A stretch of 64,000 bases of DNA, from positions 124,001-188,000 of the forward strand of contig CBDEGK010000004.1 of NCBI GenBank assembly GCA_965237855.1. Reading direction: 5' to 3'. The notes under the pieces were generated by a model. That model was given only the letters and a program-made list of their open reading frames with translations. It ran no database searches and was not told the origin of the DNA. Every line of letters starts with the position of its first letter. Position 1 is the first letter of the stretch. Below, one piece after another: positions 1 through 10,339 of the stretch. Both the position numbers and the translations under genes were made by a program. This DNA is from CBDEGK01 sp965237855. GTDB lineage: Bacteria; Pseudomonadota; Gammaproteobacteria; Pseudomonadales; Halieaceae.

Positions 1-2011
1 CCACCAGCACATCTGCCGCCAGCGCATTGCCGTAATATTGCACCAGCTCAAGCTCAGAGCGCCGGCCTATATCACCGGGCAGCAGTATCCGGTAACCATG
101 GAAATCCAACATCAACACGCAGGATTGTTCATTGTCATCGGCCATGTTGCTGGAGGCGATCGGGTGCAGCTGGGTGATAAGCAGATCGCCCGCCCGCCAA
201 AAACCACCCCTCTGGCAGGCTTGCTGAAGCAGCTCGACCGGCTGCCTGGCGTCCCCATACAGCAGTTCATCGATGCGAAGCTGCGCGGCCAGGGTCGCCA
301 CCCCACTGGCGTGATCCCGGTCACTATGACTGATCACCAGTGTGTTGAGCCCGCTGATGCCGCGCTGGCGAAGGAATGGCAGCAGCACCGAGTTGGCCAT
401 ATTGAATCCCGCCGGGTCGCCGGCACCGGTGTCATACAGCAATCGATAATCAGCAGTTTGCACCAGTACTGCCAGCCCTTGGCCGACATCAAATACCGTG
501 ATTTTCAGTTCGCCCTCTGGCAGCGGCAGCGGCTGCGCACCCGACCACAGTGGCAGCAACAAGCAGCAGCCGAGCAGAGCCCAAGGCTGGCGGCGAAACA
601 GGGCCAGCAGCCAGGCGCCGATCACTGCCAACACCAGGGCACCGGCAGAGGGTTGAAACTGCAGCCAGGCCTGTTGCCAGGCGAGCCAGGAAGTTGCGTC
701 GAACCAGGCCAGAACCACGCCGCTAACATTGAACAGCCCTACCAACACGGCTGGTACGCTAGCTGTCACAGCCAGCCACAGCACCAACAACAGGCTTGCG
801 GGTACCAGTACAAAGCTGACCAGCGGCACCACCAGCAGATTCGCCAGCGGTGATACCAGGCTCAAGCCACCGAACCAGAAACTGGCAAACGTCCCCAGAC
901 CCAGGCTCAGGACCAACTGAATTTGCAGAAGATGACGCCAGCCCGGCAACAACGGCCAGCGTCTCAACAGGAAAATAATCAGCGCTACGGCGGCGAAGGA
1001 AAGCCAGAAGCCCGGGTTATGGGTACACAGGGGATCGAGCACATTGACCGCCCAGGCAGCGATCAACAAGGCCCGCCCGCCATCCAGCCTGCGTCGGCAC
1101 AACAGCGCCAACTGCAGGCTCACCAGCATGACCAGGGCCCGTTGCGCGGGCAAGCCAAATCCCGCCAGGGCCGCAAAGCTGCCTGCCAGCGCCAGGCTAC
1201 ACAGCTGTGGCCAGGCGTAACCCCCGCCCAGGCGAACCAGTAATTTACCCAGCCCAAACCCGATCCCTGCCACCAGGCCAACGTGCAGACCGGATACTAC
1301 GAACAGATGCGACAGACCCAGGCCCTTGATCACTTGCCAATCGGCCACCGGAATCGCACTGCGCTCGCCGATGGCCAGTGCCTGCGCCAGGCCCCTGCCG
1401 GTATTTGTGAGCGCCGATTTGGCCAGGTCGTCCTGCAATTGCTGACGTGCTCGTTGATACCAGGGCAGCGCAGCCGCATCGTTGCCGAGCAGTCGCAAGG
1501 AGCGTTCGCGCACATAGCCGGTTGCGCAATACCGGTTCTGGATCAGCCAGGCCTGAAAGTTAAAGGAACCCGGATTGGACAGACCCCAGGGGGGCTTGAG
1601 CCGGGCCTCCAGCGCCCAGCGCTGGCCCGCCCGGATTGAAGTATCACCGTAGTAGGACAGCAATAAATTGCATCCTGGGTACTCATCTAGCTGCAGGATA
1701 AATCGCTGCCGCCGACCGCCGCCGCTAAACTGGCGAATTTCCGCGGGCGCCAAAACCAGGCCATGTATTTGCCTCACCTCGGCCTCACCCTGGTAAGGCA
1801 AACCAAGATCCGGCAGTTTGTCCAGGTGCTGCCCCGCGTAGCAGGCACCCAGGCACAGCGCTACAGCAAACCGCGTCAATCTGTTGCGTCTCCACAACAA
1901 CAACAAAAGACTGCAGCTCAGCGTTGCTTGCAGCTGCGTGAGCGAGGGCGCGTGCGGCATCCAGGCCAGCACCACAATCCCTGTCGCAGTACCTGTCATC
2001 CATGAAAGCAT
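1..2011 (-). CDS. comEC: ComEC/Rec2-type DNA internalization channel (3' end outside window)
   Basis: Inner-membrane channel thought to pass single-stranded DNA into the cytoplasm during natural transformation. The open minus-strand frame runs off the left edge, so about 670 N-terminal residues are seen and the C-terminus is missing. It starts MLSWMTGTATGIVVLAW with hydrophobic N-terminal segments. From about residue 500 comes the metallo-beta-lactamase-like domain: VFDVGQGLAVLV, LLYDTGAG, then VISHSDRDHASG (the HxDxDH metal motif) near residue 560, and HGYRILLPGDIGRRSE close to the edge. I chose ATG at 2011 because the frame is coherent from there; the ribosome site is weak. It is divergent from the DUF2062 gene, the arrangement I recall from Pseudomonas. 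Family assignment is firm; competence of this strain is not shown. Confidence 0.93.
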   Translation of the reverse strand, partial: MLSWMTGTATGIVVLAWMPHAPSLTQLQATLSCSLLLLLWRRNRLTRFAVALCLGACYAGQHLDKLPDLGLPYQGEAEVRQIHGLVLAPAEIRQFSGGGRRQRFILQLDEYPGCNLLLSYYGDTSIRAGQRWALEARLKPPWGLSNPGSFNFQAWLIQNRYCATGYVRERSLRLLGNDAAALPWYQRARQQLQDDLAKSALTNTGRGLAQALAIGERSAIPVADWQVIKGLGLSHLFVVSGLHVGLVAGIGFGLGKLLVRLGGGYAWPQLCSLALAGSFAALAGFGLPAQRALVMLVSLQLALLCRRRLDGGRALLIAAWAVNVLDPLCTHNPGFWLSFAAVALIIFLLRRWPLLPGWRHLLQIQLVLSLGLGTFASFWFGGLSLVSPLANLLVVPLVSFVLVPASLLLVLWLAVTASVPAVLVGLFNVSGVVLAWFDATSWLAWQQAWLQFQPSAGALVLAVIGAWLLALFRRQPWALLGCCLLLPLWSGAQPLPLPEGELKITVFDVGQGLAVLVQTADYRLLYDTGAGDPAGFNMANSVLLPFLRQRGISGLNTLVISHSDRDHASGVATLAAQLRIDELLYGDARQPVELLQQACQRGGFWRAGDLLITQLHPIASSNMADDNEQSCVLMLDFHGYRILLPGDIGRRSELELVQYYGNALAADVLV

Positions 2012-2081
2012 GCTAGAGTTGTCGCCTAATTTTCCCTGGCAATACTCAGTCAAGCACAGGACTTCCCAAGACGCCAACGGC

Positions 2082-2711
2082 ATGGCAAAAAACACGATCA
2101 AACGGTATTTACCCAGCCCCGGGAAGCTGCGCGAAATCAAATCACTGCAGGTACTCGGCGATTGGATTTACCAGCCCAATCTCTGGCATATCAACCGTCA
2201 TTCCGCATCGACGGGATTTTTTGTTGGCTTTTTCTGTGCCTTTATTCCCCTGCCCACACAAATGGTCTTCGCCGCCTTCCTCTCGGTGTGGTTGCGCTGC
2301 AACCTACCCCTTGCCGTTGGCCTGTGCTGGATAACCAATCCCCTCACCATGGGGCCGATTTTTTTCCTGGCCTACAAAGTTGGTGCTGTCACCCTCGGGG
2401 TGACGCCGGAAGCTATTCAGTTTGAGCTGAGCTGGGACTGGATCACCCACGGCCTGGTAGCCATCTGGCAACCCTTCCTGCTCGGTTGCCTGCTATGTGG
2501 GTTATTTTTTGGCTGCCTGGGGTATTTTGTGGTCAGTACCCTGTGGCGCTGGGGTGCGGTGCGACGCTGGGAGGCGCGCGGCCAACGACGTCGGGCCCAG
2601 ATGCAAAAGGCTATTCATGACGTAGAACTTCGGCAGGAAGAAATTGCGCAGCACGGTGTGCCGGATACCAGGCCGCCAGGAAAGACATCCCCGCCGTCAC
2701 CAGGGCAATAG
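2082..2711 (+). CDS. DUF2062 membrane protein
   Basis: A 209-residue protein of the DUF2062 family, whose function is unknown. The start MAKNTIKRYLPSPGKL is preferred over upstream in-frame codons because homologs begin this way and the upstream part overlaps comEC antisense. It has hydrophobic stretches around residues 50-75, 80-105 and 130-165, including FIPLPTQMVFAAFLSVWLRCN and the motif NPLTMGPIFFLAYKVG that marks the family. The C-terminus is basic and then rich in Pro/Gln. The last 101 bp run antisense into the 3' end of lolE, so the tail after about residue 175 may be lineage-specific. Divergent from comEC with only about 70 bp between starts. Confidence 0.82.
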   Translation: MAKNTIKRYLPSPGKLREIKSLQVLGDWIYQPNLWHINRHSASTGFFVGFFCAFIPLPTQMVFAAFLSVWLRCNLPLAVGLCWITNPLTMGPIFFLAYKVGAVTLGVTPEAIQFELSWDWITHGLVAIWQPFLLGCLLCGLFFGCLGYFVVSTLWRWGAVRRWEARGQRRRAQMQKAIHDVELRQEEIAQHGVPDTRPPGKTSPPSPGQ

Positions 2712-3840
2712 CCACCACGTCCTGCCAGCGCAGATCCGCTGGAATATAGTCGATCGGGTACACGTCGGTGGTCAAAAATTGCACCGCAAACAGCCACTCG
2801 ATAGCGTCGACCAGTTCGCTAGCCCAGAGACTGCCCAGGCTACCGAGGGCACTGCCGAAAATAATACCGACCAGGGCAATCACCAGCCCCTGCAACAGAA
2901 ATATCGTGCGAATGTTGGCCGGGGTCGCCCCCAGGGCCCGCAGAATGGCAATGTCCCCCTGCTTGTCGATGACCACCAGCACCAGTGAGGAAACCACGTT
3001 AAACGCCGCGATAGCGATAATCGACAACAGCAGCAGACCAATCAGGTCGCGGGACAGTTGGATGGCGGCGTAGAGATTACCGTGAGTCATGGTCCAGTCA
3101 CTGGCGTAGTAGCCGGCGGGCAAACCGCTCACAAGTTGCCAGCCGATGCGCCCGGCAGCGAACAGATCATCGACGACAACACGAAATCCGTGCGCTGCAC
3201 CGTCCAGGCCGGCCACACGAGATGCCGTTGGCAAGTGCATCATGGCCGCTGTCTGGTCCCACTCGGTACCGGTATGAACCAGGCCCTGCACCGTGAGATA
3301 GGCGAACTGTGCCTGGCTTCCGCTGGTGGCCGGGCTGATCAGGGTCAGCACGTCGCCCACATCCACACCCAGCTTTGCCGCCAACTGGCTGCCCAGAAGC
3401 AGGCCATTGTTATCGTTGGAAAACGCCTTTAACGTCTGTTCATCAAGTAGATCATAGGCCCCGCCAAGCCTTGCTTCCCGGGCCAGGTCGATGCCGGTCA
3501 CCAGGGTCGTATCAATACGCCCCCGATACACCAGCATGGCCTGCAGCTGAACAAAAGGCGCCGCCCCCTGAACCCCGGCGAAGGATTCAATCGCGTCAAT
3601 CTCCGCCGACCAGTCTGCGACCGGCTGCCACGACTTGAGCGTCAACTGCGGCACCAGCGACAAAATATTGTCGCGCATCTCCCGATCGAAACCGTTCATG
3701 ACCGACAACACAATAATCAGCAGCGCGATGGCCAGGATGATCCCCAGCATGGACAAGCGAGATAGGAAACCACTGAGATAACTACCCCGGGCATTGAGGG
3801 TATAGCGCAGAGCAATGGAAAGCTGCTGCGACAGCTTCAT
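2611..3840 (-). CDS. lolE: Lipoprotein-releasing ABC transporter permease (LolC/LolE family, second copy)
   Basis: Inner-membrane permease that with LolD and LolC extracts outer-membrane lipoproteins and hands them to LolA. The 409 residues show the family layout: an N-terminal membrane helix (about 25-50, with [18 protein letters not shown] just after), a large periplasmic domain to about 265, then three C-terminal helices. It ends AAQFLPAEVLRHE, the typical FtsX-type end. It is 24 bp downstream of lolD in the run lolC-lolD-lolE. Whether it is strictly LolE or a LolC/F-like subunit cannot be settled by eye; position and similarity to the upstream lolC favour LolE. Its 3' end overlaps the convergent DUF2062 gene. 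Confidence 0.9.
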   Translation of the reverse strand: MKLSQQLSIALRYTLNARGSYLSGFLSRLSMLGIILAIALLIIVLSVMNGFDREMRDNILSLVPQLTLKSWQPVADWSAEIDAIESFAGVQGAAPFVQLQAMLVYRGRIDTTLVTGIDLAREARLGGAYDLLDEQTLKAFSNDNNGLLLGSQLAAKLGVDVGDVLTLISPATSGSQAQFAYLTVQGLVHTGTEWDQTAAMMHLPTASRVAGLDGAAHGFRVVVDDLFAAGRIGWQLVSGLPAGYYASDWTMTHGNLYAAIQLSRDLIGLLLLSIIAIAAFNVVSSLVLVVIDKQGDIAILRALGATPANIRTIFLLQGLVIALVGIIFGSALGSLGSLWASELVDAIEWLFAVQFLTTDVYPIDYIPADLRWQDVVAIALVTAGMSFLAAWYPAHRAAQFLPAEVLRHE

Positions 3841-3864
3841 GGTGAGAGGCTCATAGTGGGAGCA

Positions 3865-4548
3865 TCATGGCGCCAGCCCAAGCCGGCCGTCGATCAAGTG
3901 ATAGCGTGCATCCATGCGCGCGGCGATTTCCCGGTCGTGGGTTACCAACACAAAACTGGCCGTGGTGGTGCTGCGTAATTCAGCAATCAGCTCAAGCACC
4001 TGTTGCGCCGAGGCAGGGTCCAGGTTGCCGGTGGGCTCATCCATCAATACAACAGCCGGTTTCATCACCAGCGCCCTGGCGATGGCGACACGCTGGCGCT
4101 CACCACCCGACAACTGAGCGGGGCGGTGTTCAAGTCGTGCTGCCAGGCCAATATCGGACAATATTGTCGCCGCAGTCTCTTTCGCCTGTTCCGCAGCCTG
4201 CCCGCCGATCATGCCCGGCATGGCAACATTCTCCAGTGCTGAGAATTCCGGCAACAGGTGGTGGAACTGATAGACAAAGCCCAGCGACTGGTTGCGCTGT
4301 TGGCACAATTCGGATTCTGGCAGTTGCGCGATATCCTTGCCCTGTAGCAAAACCTGACCAGAGGTCGGCTTGTCCAGCCCACCGAGCAGGTTTAGCAGGG
4401 TCGATTTGCCGGAGCCAGAGGCACCGACGATAGCCACCTGGCTAGCCGGGGCCAATTCAAAATCGATGTCGCGCAGCACCTCCACACTGAGTTCAGCATC
4501 CTGATAGGTACGCGACAAACCGCGTGCAGCCAGAACCATCTCACTCAT
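3865..4548 (-). CDS. lolD: Lipoprotein-releasing system ATP-binding protein LolD
   Basis: Cytoplasmic ATPase of the LolCDE lipoprotein exporter, 227 residues, normal length. Walker A GASGSGKST at residues 42-50, Q-loop region VYQFHHLLPEFSALENV near 90-105, ABC signature LSGGERQRVAIARAL near 145, Walker B VVLMDEPTGNLDP and the switch His in VLVTHDREIA. The FHHLLPEF segment following the Q-loop is characteristic of LolD among MacB-type ATPases. Its start overlaps the end of lolC by 8 bp, so the two are probably translationally coupled. Confidence 0.96.
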   Translation of the reverse strand: MSEMVLAARGLSRTYQDAELSVEVLRDIDFELAPASQVAIVGASGSGKSTLLNLLGGLDKPTSGQVLLQGKDIAQLPESELCQQRNQSLGFVYQFHHLLPEFSALENVAMPGMIGGQAAEQAKETAATILSDIGLAARLEHRPAQLSGGERQRVAIARALVMKPAVVLMDEPTGNLDPASAQQVLELIAELRSTTTASFVLVTHDREIAARMDARYHLIDGRLGLAP

Positions 4549-5797
4549 AACGCAAAATCTCCGCCGGCTGAACCTGGGCGGCGCGCCAGGCTGGAATCAG
4601 GGTGGCCAGAAGACTCAACAACAGTGCCAGCGACACGATGACACCGACATCCTCCCAATCCAGTCGCGCCGGCAGATTAGAAATGAAATACACCTGGGGA
4701 TCGAACAATTTCACCCCAAGCAATTGTTCCACAAACAGGCTGATGGAAGCGATATTGACGGCGATCAAGGCGCCACCAAGGGCGCCGATCAAAACCCCAC
4801 AACTGGCCAACAGCATTCCCTGGCAAACAAAAATGCCCATGATGCCAGTGCGGCCCGTCCCCATGGTCCGCAGCACGGCAATATCGGAACGTTTCTCTGT
4901 GACCGCCATGGTCAGCGTCGACACAATATTGAAGGCCGCCACGGCGACAACGCTAAGCAGTAACACGGTGATCATGGTTTTCTCCATGCTCACTGCACTG
5001 AACAGGCTGCGATGAGATTGCTGCCAGTGAACTACCCGCACATCCCCCGGCAGTTGTTTCGATAATGCTGAGGAAATGTCCGCGGCGGCGAACAAATCGG
5101 TATAGGCCAGTCGCAGGCCATCTACCTCGTTACCCATACGCAGCAGCGCCTGGCCATCCGGCAAATTGATCAGGGCGTGGGAGCCATCCAACTGCGCACC
5201 GACTTCAAACAACCCCACCACCTCAAAGCGCTTGCGTCGCGGCAAACTACCCAGCGGGGTGTGGGTCAGCACTGGCGCCGTCAACTCAACACGATCGCCC
5301 ACGGTCACTCCCAATGAGCGCGCCAGCAGAGTTCCCAGGACAATATTCCAGCGCCCTTCTGCCAGGGCCTCGAAACTGCCCACGCTGATGCTGGCGGCAA
5401 CCCGGGATACACCAGGTTCACGGGCGACATCCACGGCTAACAGCTGGGCCCCCTGGATCGTGCGCGAACCATCAATCAACACCTTGGCACTGGCATAAGG
5501 TGCGGTTGCGACCACGCCATAGCTCCCTTGCAGGATCTGGCTGAGAGAACGCCAGTCAGCGAGCCGACCCTCCCGGGCCTGTACAGAAGCATGGGGAACC
5601 ACACTGAGAATACGACTGCGCAGTTCATCGGCGAAACCATTCATGACCGAGAGAACCACGATAAGGCTGGCGACCCCGAGGGCCATACCAATCAGAGAAA
5701 CCATTGAAACGACGCCGATGAAGCGATTGCGTTGACGGCTGAAACTGTAGCGAAGGCCGATCAGGAAAGGCAGTTTATTTATGCGATTCGGCCTCAT
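4541..5797 (-). CDS. lolC: Lipoprotein-releasing ABC transporter permease LolC
   Basis: Membrane subunit of LolCDE, about 418 residues from the chosen ATG ([18 protein letters not shown]). Longer in-frame starts exist but would overlap nearly all of nqrM; the chosen one leaves a 23-bp overlap and matches the usual N-terminus. Membrane helix at about 25-50 followed by [18 protein letters not shown], a periplasmic domain, and three helices near 285-310, 330-350 and 385-405, ending [13 protein letters not shown]. It lies immediately after nqrM, so lol expression may depend partly on read-through from the nqr genes (inference). Confidence 0.93.
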   Translation of the reverse strand: MRPNRINKLPFLIGLRYSFSRQRNRFIGVVSMVSLIGMALGVASLIVVLSVMNGFADELRSRILSVVPHASVQAREGRLADWRSLSQILQGSYGVVATAPYASAKVLIDGSRTIQGAQLLAVDVAREPGVSRVAASISVGSFEALAEGRWNIVLGTLLARSLGVTVGDRVELTAPVLTHTPLGSLPRRKRFEVVGLFEVGAQLDGSHALINLPDGQALLRMGNEVDGLRLAYTDLFAAADISSALSKQLPGDVRVVHWQQSHRSLFSAVSMEKTMITVLLLSVVAVAAFNIVSTLTMAVTEKRSDIAVLRTMGTGRTGIMGIFVCQGMLLASCGVLIGALGGALIAVNIASISLFVEQLLGVKLFDPQVYFISNLPARLDWEDVGVIVSLALLLSLLATLIPAWRAAQVQPAEILRYE

Positions 5798-6023
5798 AGA
5801 ATTGGTCCGAACCGGCAACGCCGGCCTGGGCGGCTTTACCCTCGCGAGTTTCTTGTTCGCACACCGTGGGGTTACCGCCACAAATATCGCAAGAGGTATC
5901 GATACCCAGTGCACCCATGCCACCGCAGGAACCTTTGATGGGTTTGTTGCTGAAGATCACGCCCACAGCCATGCCCGTTACAACCAGCAGGAAGAATAAG
6001 AAACTGAGCAAGAAGGTGGCCAT
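5775..6023 (-). CDS. nqrM: NqrM, Na+-NQR maturation factor
   Basis: Small membrane protein (82 residues) needed in Vibrio for correct assembly of Na+-NQR, probably by delivering iron to the NqrD/NqrE centre. Visible features: one N-terminal membrane helix (about 2-25) and the conserved cysteine cluster [20 protein letters not shown]. It follows apbE by 9 bp, and its last 23 bp overlap the start of lolC. Confidence 0.95.
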   Translation of the reverse strand: MATFLLSFLFFLLVVTGMAVGVIFSNKPIKGSCGGMGALGIDTSCDICGGNPTVCEQETREGKAAQAGVAGSDQFYEAESHK

Positions 6024-6032
6024 GGCGCAATA

Positions 6033-7073
6033 CTACTGCAAATAGGTGTCGATTGCCGACGTTTTGTAGACACTGTAAGCGTCACCTGCGTCGACAACCA
6101 GGTACACCGCCAGGCCCTCACGCCGCGCCACCTGCAGGGCCCGTTCAAGGCCTAATACGGTCAGCGCAGTAGCCCAGGCATCTGCCACCATCGCCTGCTC
6201 GGCGACCACCGTCACCGAAGCCAACTCGTGACGCACCGGGTAACCACTATGTGGGTTGATGCTGTGGGCGTAGCGCACCCCATCGACCTCGAAAAAATTG
6301 CGGTAGCTCCCCGATGTCGCTACGGCGCCTGCTGTGACGGACAGACCGGCCATCGGTTCACCGCCCATCAATTCTGGTCGTTCAATGGCCAGATGCCAGG
6401 GCCCGCCCCGGGGACTGTCTCCCCGCACCCGAATCTCACCACCGATTTCCACCAGGTAATGTCTGATGCCCTGTTGTTCAAGCAGCGTCGCCAGCCGGTC
6501 GACGCCAAAGCCCTTGGCCAGGGATGAAAAATCCAACTCGCGCTGCTCCAATTTGCGCAGTCGAGACTGTTGCCGGTCCAGTTCCAGGGCCTGATATCCG
6601 ACCTCGGACAACGCCGCCTCTATCGCCGGTACCGACGGTACCGTGTCGCCCCGCTGCGGTCCAAATCCCCACAGGTCAACAAGGGGTCCAACCGTTGTGT
6701 CATAAGCACCGTCGCTGAGCCGACTGATCTCCAACGCCTGCGCCAGTACCACAGCAAAATCATCGCTGACCTCTAGCCACTCTCCGGGGGCAGAGCGGTT
6801 AATGCGATTGATTTCCGAATCCAGTCGATAGGTGGACATACTGTCATTGATAGCTTCCAGCAGCACATCAATCTCCGCAGTCAACTGCGCCTGGTCTACA
6901 CCGGCGGGTGGATCAACCACGGTGACATGGTAGCTCGTACCCATGGTGCTACCCTCGAGGTAGAGGGGTTGCCGAGGGCTTTCACAAGCCGCCGTCAGCG
7001 CTACCAGCAAGACAACGAAAAAGGCCAGCACGATGGGCTGGCCTGGGATAGTGCTCTGGTTGAACTTAACCAC
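6033..7073 (-). CDS. apbE: FAD:protein FMN transferase (ApbE lipoprotein)
   Basis: Attaches FMN through a phosphoester bond to threonine residues of NqrB and NqrC. About 346 residues from a GTG start at 7073 that overlaps the end of nqrF by 8 bp. This start gives a clean lipoprotein signal, [19 protein letters not shown] followed by lipobox LTAAC, whereas the longer frame from 7109 adds an unusual Cys/Trp-rich leader. Family motifs: [12 protein letters not shown] near the N-terminus, [15 protein letters not shown] mid-protein, [11 protein letters not shown], and [10 protein letters not shown] near the C-terminus. Its place between nqrF and nqrM matches its role. Confidence 0.95.
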   Translation of the reverse strand: MVKFNQSTIPGQPIVLAFFVVLLVALTAACESPRQPLYLEGSTMGTSYHVTVVDPPAGVDQAQLTAEIDVLLEAINDSMSTYRLDSEINRINRSAPGEWLEVSDDFAVVLAQALEISRLSDGAYDTTVGPLVDLWGFGPQRGDTVPSVPAIEAALSEVGYQALELDRQQSRLRKLEQRELDFSSLAKGFGVDRLATLLEQQGIRHYLVEIGGEIRVRGDSPRGGPWHLAIERPELMGGEPMAGLSVTAGAVATSGSYRNFFEVDGVRYAHSINPHSGYPVRHELASVTVVAEQAMVADAWATALTVLGLERALQVARREGLAVYLVVDAGDAYSVYKTSAIDTYLQ

Positions 7074-8286
7074 CGAAATCGTCCAACAGGATATTGTCCG
7101 GCTCCACACCGAGATCGGTCAGCATGGCGATCACCGCCGAGTTCATCATGGGCGGCCCGCACATGTAGTATTCGCAATCTTCCGGGGCCGGGTGATTCTT
7201 CAAATACTCCTCGAACAGCACATTGTGGATAAAGCCCGTCAGCCCGTCCCAGTTGTCTTCCGGCTGGGGATCAGACAGGGCCACATGCCACTCAAAGTTT
7301 TCATTTTCGGCGGCCAGCATGTCGTATTCATCCCCGTAGAACATCTCGCGCAGGGAGCGGGCACCGTACCAGAATGTTATTTTGCGGTTCGAGTTGAGCC
7401 GCTTGAGCTGATCAAAAATATGCGAGCGCATGGGGGCCATGCCTGCGCCACCACCGATAAAGATCATCTCGGCCTCGCTCTCTTTGGCAAAGAAATCACC
7501 GAAGGGACCATACACCTTCACCTCGTCACCGGGCTTCAGGTTGAAAACCCAGGAGGACATGATCCCCGGCGGTATGCCCTCGCTGCCCGGCGGCGGCGTA
7601 GAGCAACGAATATTGAACTTGACGATACCCTTTTCTTCCGGGTAATTGGCCATCGAGTAGGCGCGTATAGTGGTATCTGCCACGTTGGACTCGTGCTCAA
7701 AGAACTTGAAACGTTCCCAGTCGCCGCGGTATACCTCGCCAATATCAAAGTCGGAGTACTTCACATGATGCGGCGGGCACTCCAACTGTACGTAGCCGCC
7801 CGCGCGAAAATCCACGTTCTCGCCCTCTGGCAATGTCAATGTCAGCTCTTTGATGAAGGTGGCGACGTTGTTGTTGGATTCGACCGTACACTGCCATTGC
7901 TTGACCCCGAACACTTCCTCGGGAATGCGAATGTCCATGTCTTGTTTGACCGGTGTCTGGCAGGACAGGCGCCAGCCTTCCTGGGCTTCACGGCGGGTGA
8001 AAAACGACTCCTCGGTCGGCAGCATGGAGCCACCGCCATCATTCACCACACACTTGCACTGGGCGCAGGTGCCGCTGCCACCACAGGCGGAGGCCAGGAA
8101 CAGATCCTCGGCAGCCAGCGTTTGCAACAACTTGCCACCAGCGGGGACTGACAACTGCCTTTCACCGTTGATATTGATGGTGATATTGCCCGAGGCCACC
8201 AGCTGTTGCCTGGCCAGCAGGATTACTGCTACCAGGGTCAGCACAATGACCGTGAACATCGCGACACCCAGTAAAATTGTTTGCAT
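7066..8286 (-). CDS. nqrF: Na+-translocating NADH:quinone reductase subunit F
   Basis: Entry point for electrons: oxidises NADH through FAD and a 2Fe-2S cluster. 406 residues: N-terminal membrane helix (about 1-26), ferredoxin domain with cysteines 68, 74, 77 ([11 protein letters not shown]) and about 109 (RLSCQ), FAD-binding RAYSMANYP, and an NADH domain containing [16 protein letters not shown] and [13 protein letters not shown]. The end ILLDDFGG is the normal one. Last structural gene of nqrABCDEF. Confidence 0.98.
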   Translation of the reverse strand: MQTILLGVAMFTVIVLTLVAVILLARQQLVASGNITININGERQLSVPAGGKLLQTLAAEDLFLASACGGSGTCAQCKCVVNDGGGSMLPTEESFFTRREAQEGWRLSCQTPVKQDMDIRIPEEVFGVKQWQCTVESNNNVATFIKELTLTLPEGENVDFRAGGYVQLECPPHHVKYSDFDIGEVYRGDWERFKFFEHESNVADTTIRAYSMANYPEEKGIVKFNIRCSTPPPGSEGIPPGIMSSWVFNLKPGDEVKVYGPFGDFFAKESEAEMIFIGGGAGMAPMRSHIFDQLKRLNSNRKITFWYGARSLREMFYGDEYDMLAAENENFEWHVALSDPQPEDNWDGLTGFIHNVLFEEYLKNHPAPEDCEYYMCGPPMMNSAVIAMLTDLGVEPDNILLDDFGG

Positions 8287-8300
8287 TACTAAAGTCCCGC

Positions 8301-8909
8301 TTACAGATCGATGCCGCCGAAGGACATGAAGCCCAACGACATCAAACCGACAATAATGAAGGTAATACCGAGACCCTGCAGCCCCTCTGGCACATCCGAA
8401 TATTTGAGTTTTTCGCGGATACCAGCCAGCGCGGTTATTGCCAGCGCCCAGCCAATACCCGCGCCAGCGCCATAAACTGCACTTTCCGCAAAGTTGTAGT
8501 CACGCTCCACCATGAACAGCGAGGCACCCATAATGGCGCAGTTGACAGTGATCAGGGGTAAAAACACGCCCAGCGCGTTATACAGTGCCGGCATATAACG
8601 ATCGAGGAACATCTCCAGGATCTGTACCAGCGCGGCAATAACGCCGATATAGCTAAGCAGCCCCAGGAAACTCAGGTCCACGTCGGGCAAACCCGCCCAG
8701 GCCAGGGCCCCGTCTGCCAGCAGGTAATTGTAGATCAGGTTGTTGACCGGTACGGTGATCATGAGTACCACCACCACTGCCACACCCAGGCCAAACGCCG
8801 CCTGGATTTTCTTAGACACCGCCAGGAAGGTGCACATGCCCAGGAAGAAACTCAGCGCCATATTCTCGATAAATATGGAGCGCACAAACAGGCTCAGGTA
8901 GTGCTCCAT
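8301..8909 (-). CDS. nqrE: Na+-translocating NADH:quinone reductase subunit E
   Basis: Integral membrane subunit, 202 residues from [20 protein letters not shown]. The frame is open 72 bp further upstream, but the chosen ATG overlaps the nqrD stop by one base (TAATG) and gives the family N-terminus. Six hydrophobic segments; [13 protein letters not shown] and [10 protein letters not shown] carry the conserved cysteines thought to bind iron with NqrD. Confidence 0.97.
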   Translation of the reverse strand: MEHYLSLFVRSIFIENMALSFFLGMCTFLAVSKKIQAAFGLGVAVVVVLMITVPVNNLIYNYLLADGALAWAGLPDVDLSFLGLLSYIGVIAALVQILEMFLDRYMPALYNALGVFLPLITVNCAIMGASLFMVERDYNFAESAVYGAGAGIGWALAITALAGIREKLKYSDVPEGLQGLGITFIIVGLMSLGFMSFGGIDL

Positions 8910-9571
8910 TACGCGCCCTCCCGCACAACCGTATGACTGGATATGCGAAATTCCGGCGCCTCGACCTGTTCCGGCTTCCACGAGCGCAGCGCCCAGATGA
9001 ACAAGCCGATCAGGAAGAAAGCGCTGGGCGGCAACAGCAATAGGCCATTGGGGTTATACCAGCCGCCGTCGGTAACCAGAGGTAGTATTTCGAATCCAAA
9101 TAATTTGCCCGCACCAAACAGTTCGCGAACAAAACCCACACAGAGAAGCACCACGCTGTAACCCAGGCCGTTGCCTATGCCATCGACAAAACTCGGCAGC
9201 GGTGGATTCTTCATGGCGAAGGCTTCCGCGCGACCCATGACGATACAATTGGTGATAATCAAGCCGACGAATACTGACAGCTGCTTGCTGATACCGTAAG
9301 CCACGGCCTTCAGCACCTCATCCACCACGATTACCAGTGAGGCAATGACGATCATCTGCACGATAATGCGGATATTGCTCGGTATGTGCAGACGGATCAG
9401 GGAAATAAAGAAGTTGGAGAAGGCCGTCACTGTAGTCAGGGCAATGCACATGACCATGGTCACCTGCAGGGAGGACGTCACCGCCAGCGCCGAGCATACA
9501 CCCAGCACCTGCAGCGCGATCGGGTTCTCCTTGAAGATAGGCGTTGAAAGCGTTTCTTTCATCGTCGACAT
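8909..9571 (-). CDS. nqrD: Na+-translocating NADH:quinone reductase subunit D
   Basis: Membrane subunit paired with NqrE in inverted topology, 220 residues of normal length. Conserved segments include [20 protein letters not shown] and [19 protein letters not shown], each contributing a Cys to the membrane iron centre. It lies 6 bp downstream of nqrC and is linked by a one-base overlap to nqrE. Confidence 0.97.
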   Translation of the reverse strand: MSTMKETLSTPIFKENPIALQVLGVCSALAVTSSLQVTMVMCIALTTVTAFSNFFISLIRLHIPSNIRIIVQMIVIASLVIVVDEVLKAVAYGISKQLSVFVGLIITNCIVMGRAEAFAMKNPPLPSFVDGIGNGLGYSVVLLCVGFVRELFGAGKLFGFEILPLVTDGGWYNPNGLLLLPPSAFFLIGLFIWALRSWKPEQVEAPEFRISSHTVVREGA

Positions 9572-9577
9572 GAGTTG

Positions 9578-10339
9578 TTAGGCCTCCCCGGCCATCAAAT
9601 TATCGATAAACGGACCAAAACCATTTTCACCCAGCCAGAACTGCACCAGGTTGGTCACACCACGCCCGGTCAGCGTCGCGCCCGCCAGGCCATCAATGTC
9701 ATGCTCAGAACCTGCGGCGGCCACGCCCTTGACCAGGCCGATAGCGACCTCGCCCTGCCGGTACACCTTTTTGCCCGGCCAGACCGACTTCCATTTCGCA
9801 TTGTCCACTTCACCGCCCAGTCCAGGTGTTTCCTTGTGCTCATAAAAACCCAGGCCTGCCACGGTATTGCCATCGGCCTCCAGGGCCACGAATCCGTACA
9901 GCGTCGACCACAACCCATAGCCGTGAATGGGCAGGATGATTTTGTCCAGCTTACCTTCCTCTTCGACCAGGTAGACGATGGCGAAATTTTCACGCCGGCC
10001 CACTTTTGCAATATCGTCCCTGCTGTCCAGCGCCGCGGACTGGGCCGGATCCTTGGCGGCCTTGCGCTGGTTGTATTTTTCCACAGGGACTTCATCACTG
10101 AACCTGCCGCTGCGCAGATCGACTATCCGCGGCCTGACCTTTTCAAACTGCTCGTTGACCGGCACGCCCTCTTCCAACAGGCCCGCCGCGGCCAAGATAT
10201 TGCGATTGCGATCATCTATGACATTGGCGACCTGGCGATCTTTCAGCAGTACCGCTGCGCCGGAGACGATGACCGAGCAAACCACGCACAGGGCGATGGC
10301 GACGATCAGGGTCTTGGCGACAGAGTCGTTATTGGACAC
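9578..10339 (-). CDS. nqrC: Na+-translocating NADH:quinone reductase subunit C
   Basis: Periplasmic flavoprotein subunit anchored by one N-terminal helix (about residues 8-30). 253 residues. The covalent FMN site is [12 protein letters not shown], with the acceptor threonine expected at residue 222; the first position is Ala rather than the Ser often seen in SGAT. Its start overlaps the end of nqrB by 11 bp. Confidence 0.97.
   Translation of the reverse strand: MSNNDSVAKTLIVAIALCVVCSVIVSGAAVLLKDRQVANVIDDRNRNILAAAGLLEEGVPVNEQFEKVRPRIVDLRSGRFSDEVPVEKYNQRKAAKDPAQSAALDSRDDIAKVGRRENFAIVYLVEEEGKLDKIILPIHGYGLWSTLYGFVALEADGNTVAGLGFYEHKETPGLGGEVDNAKWKSVWPGKKVYRQGEVAIGLVKGVAAAGSEHDIDGLAGATLTGRGVTNLVQFWLGENGFGPFIDNLMAGEA

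Noticed and set aside
38..853. Long plus-strand reading frame over comEC
   Set aside because: It is Gln/His/Pro-rich and has no family features, while the minus strand encodes clear ComEC motifs there.
7033..8151. 372-codon plus-strand frame opposite nqrF
   Set aside because: Shadow of nqrF, which has intact iron-sulfur, FAD and NADH motifs.
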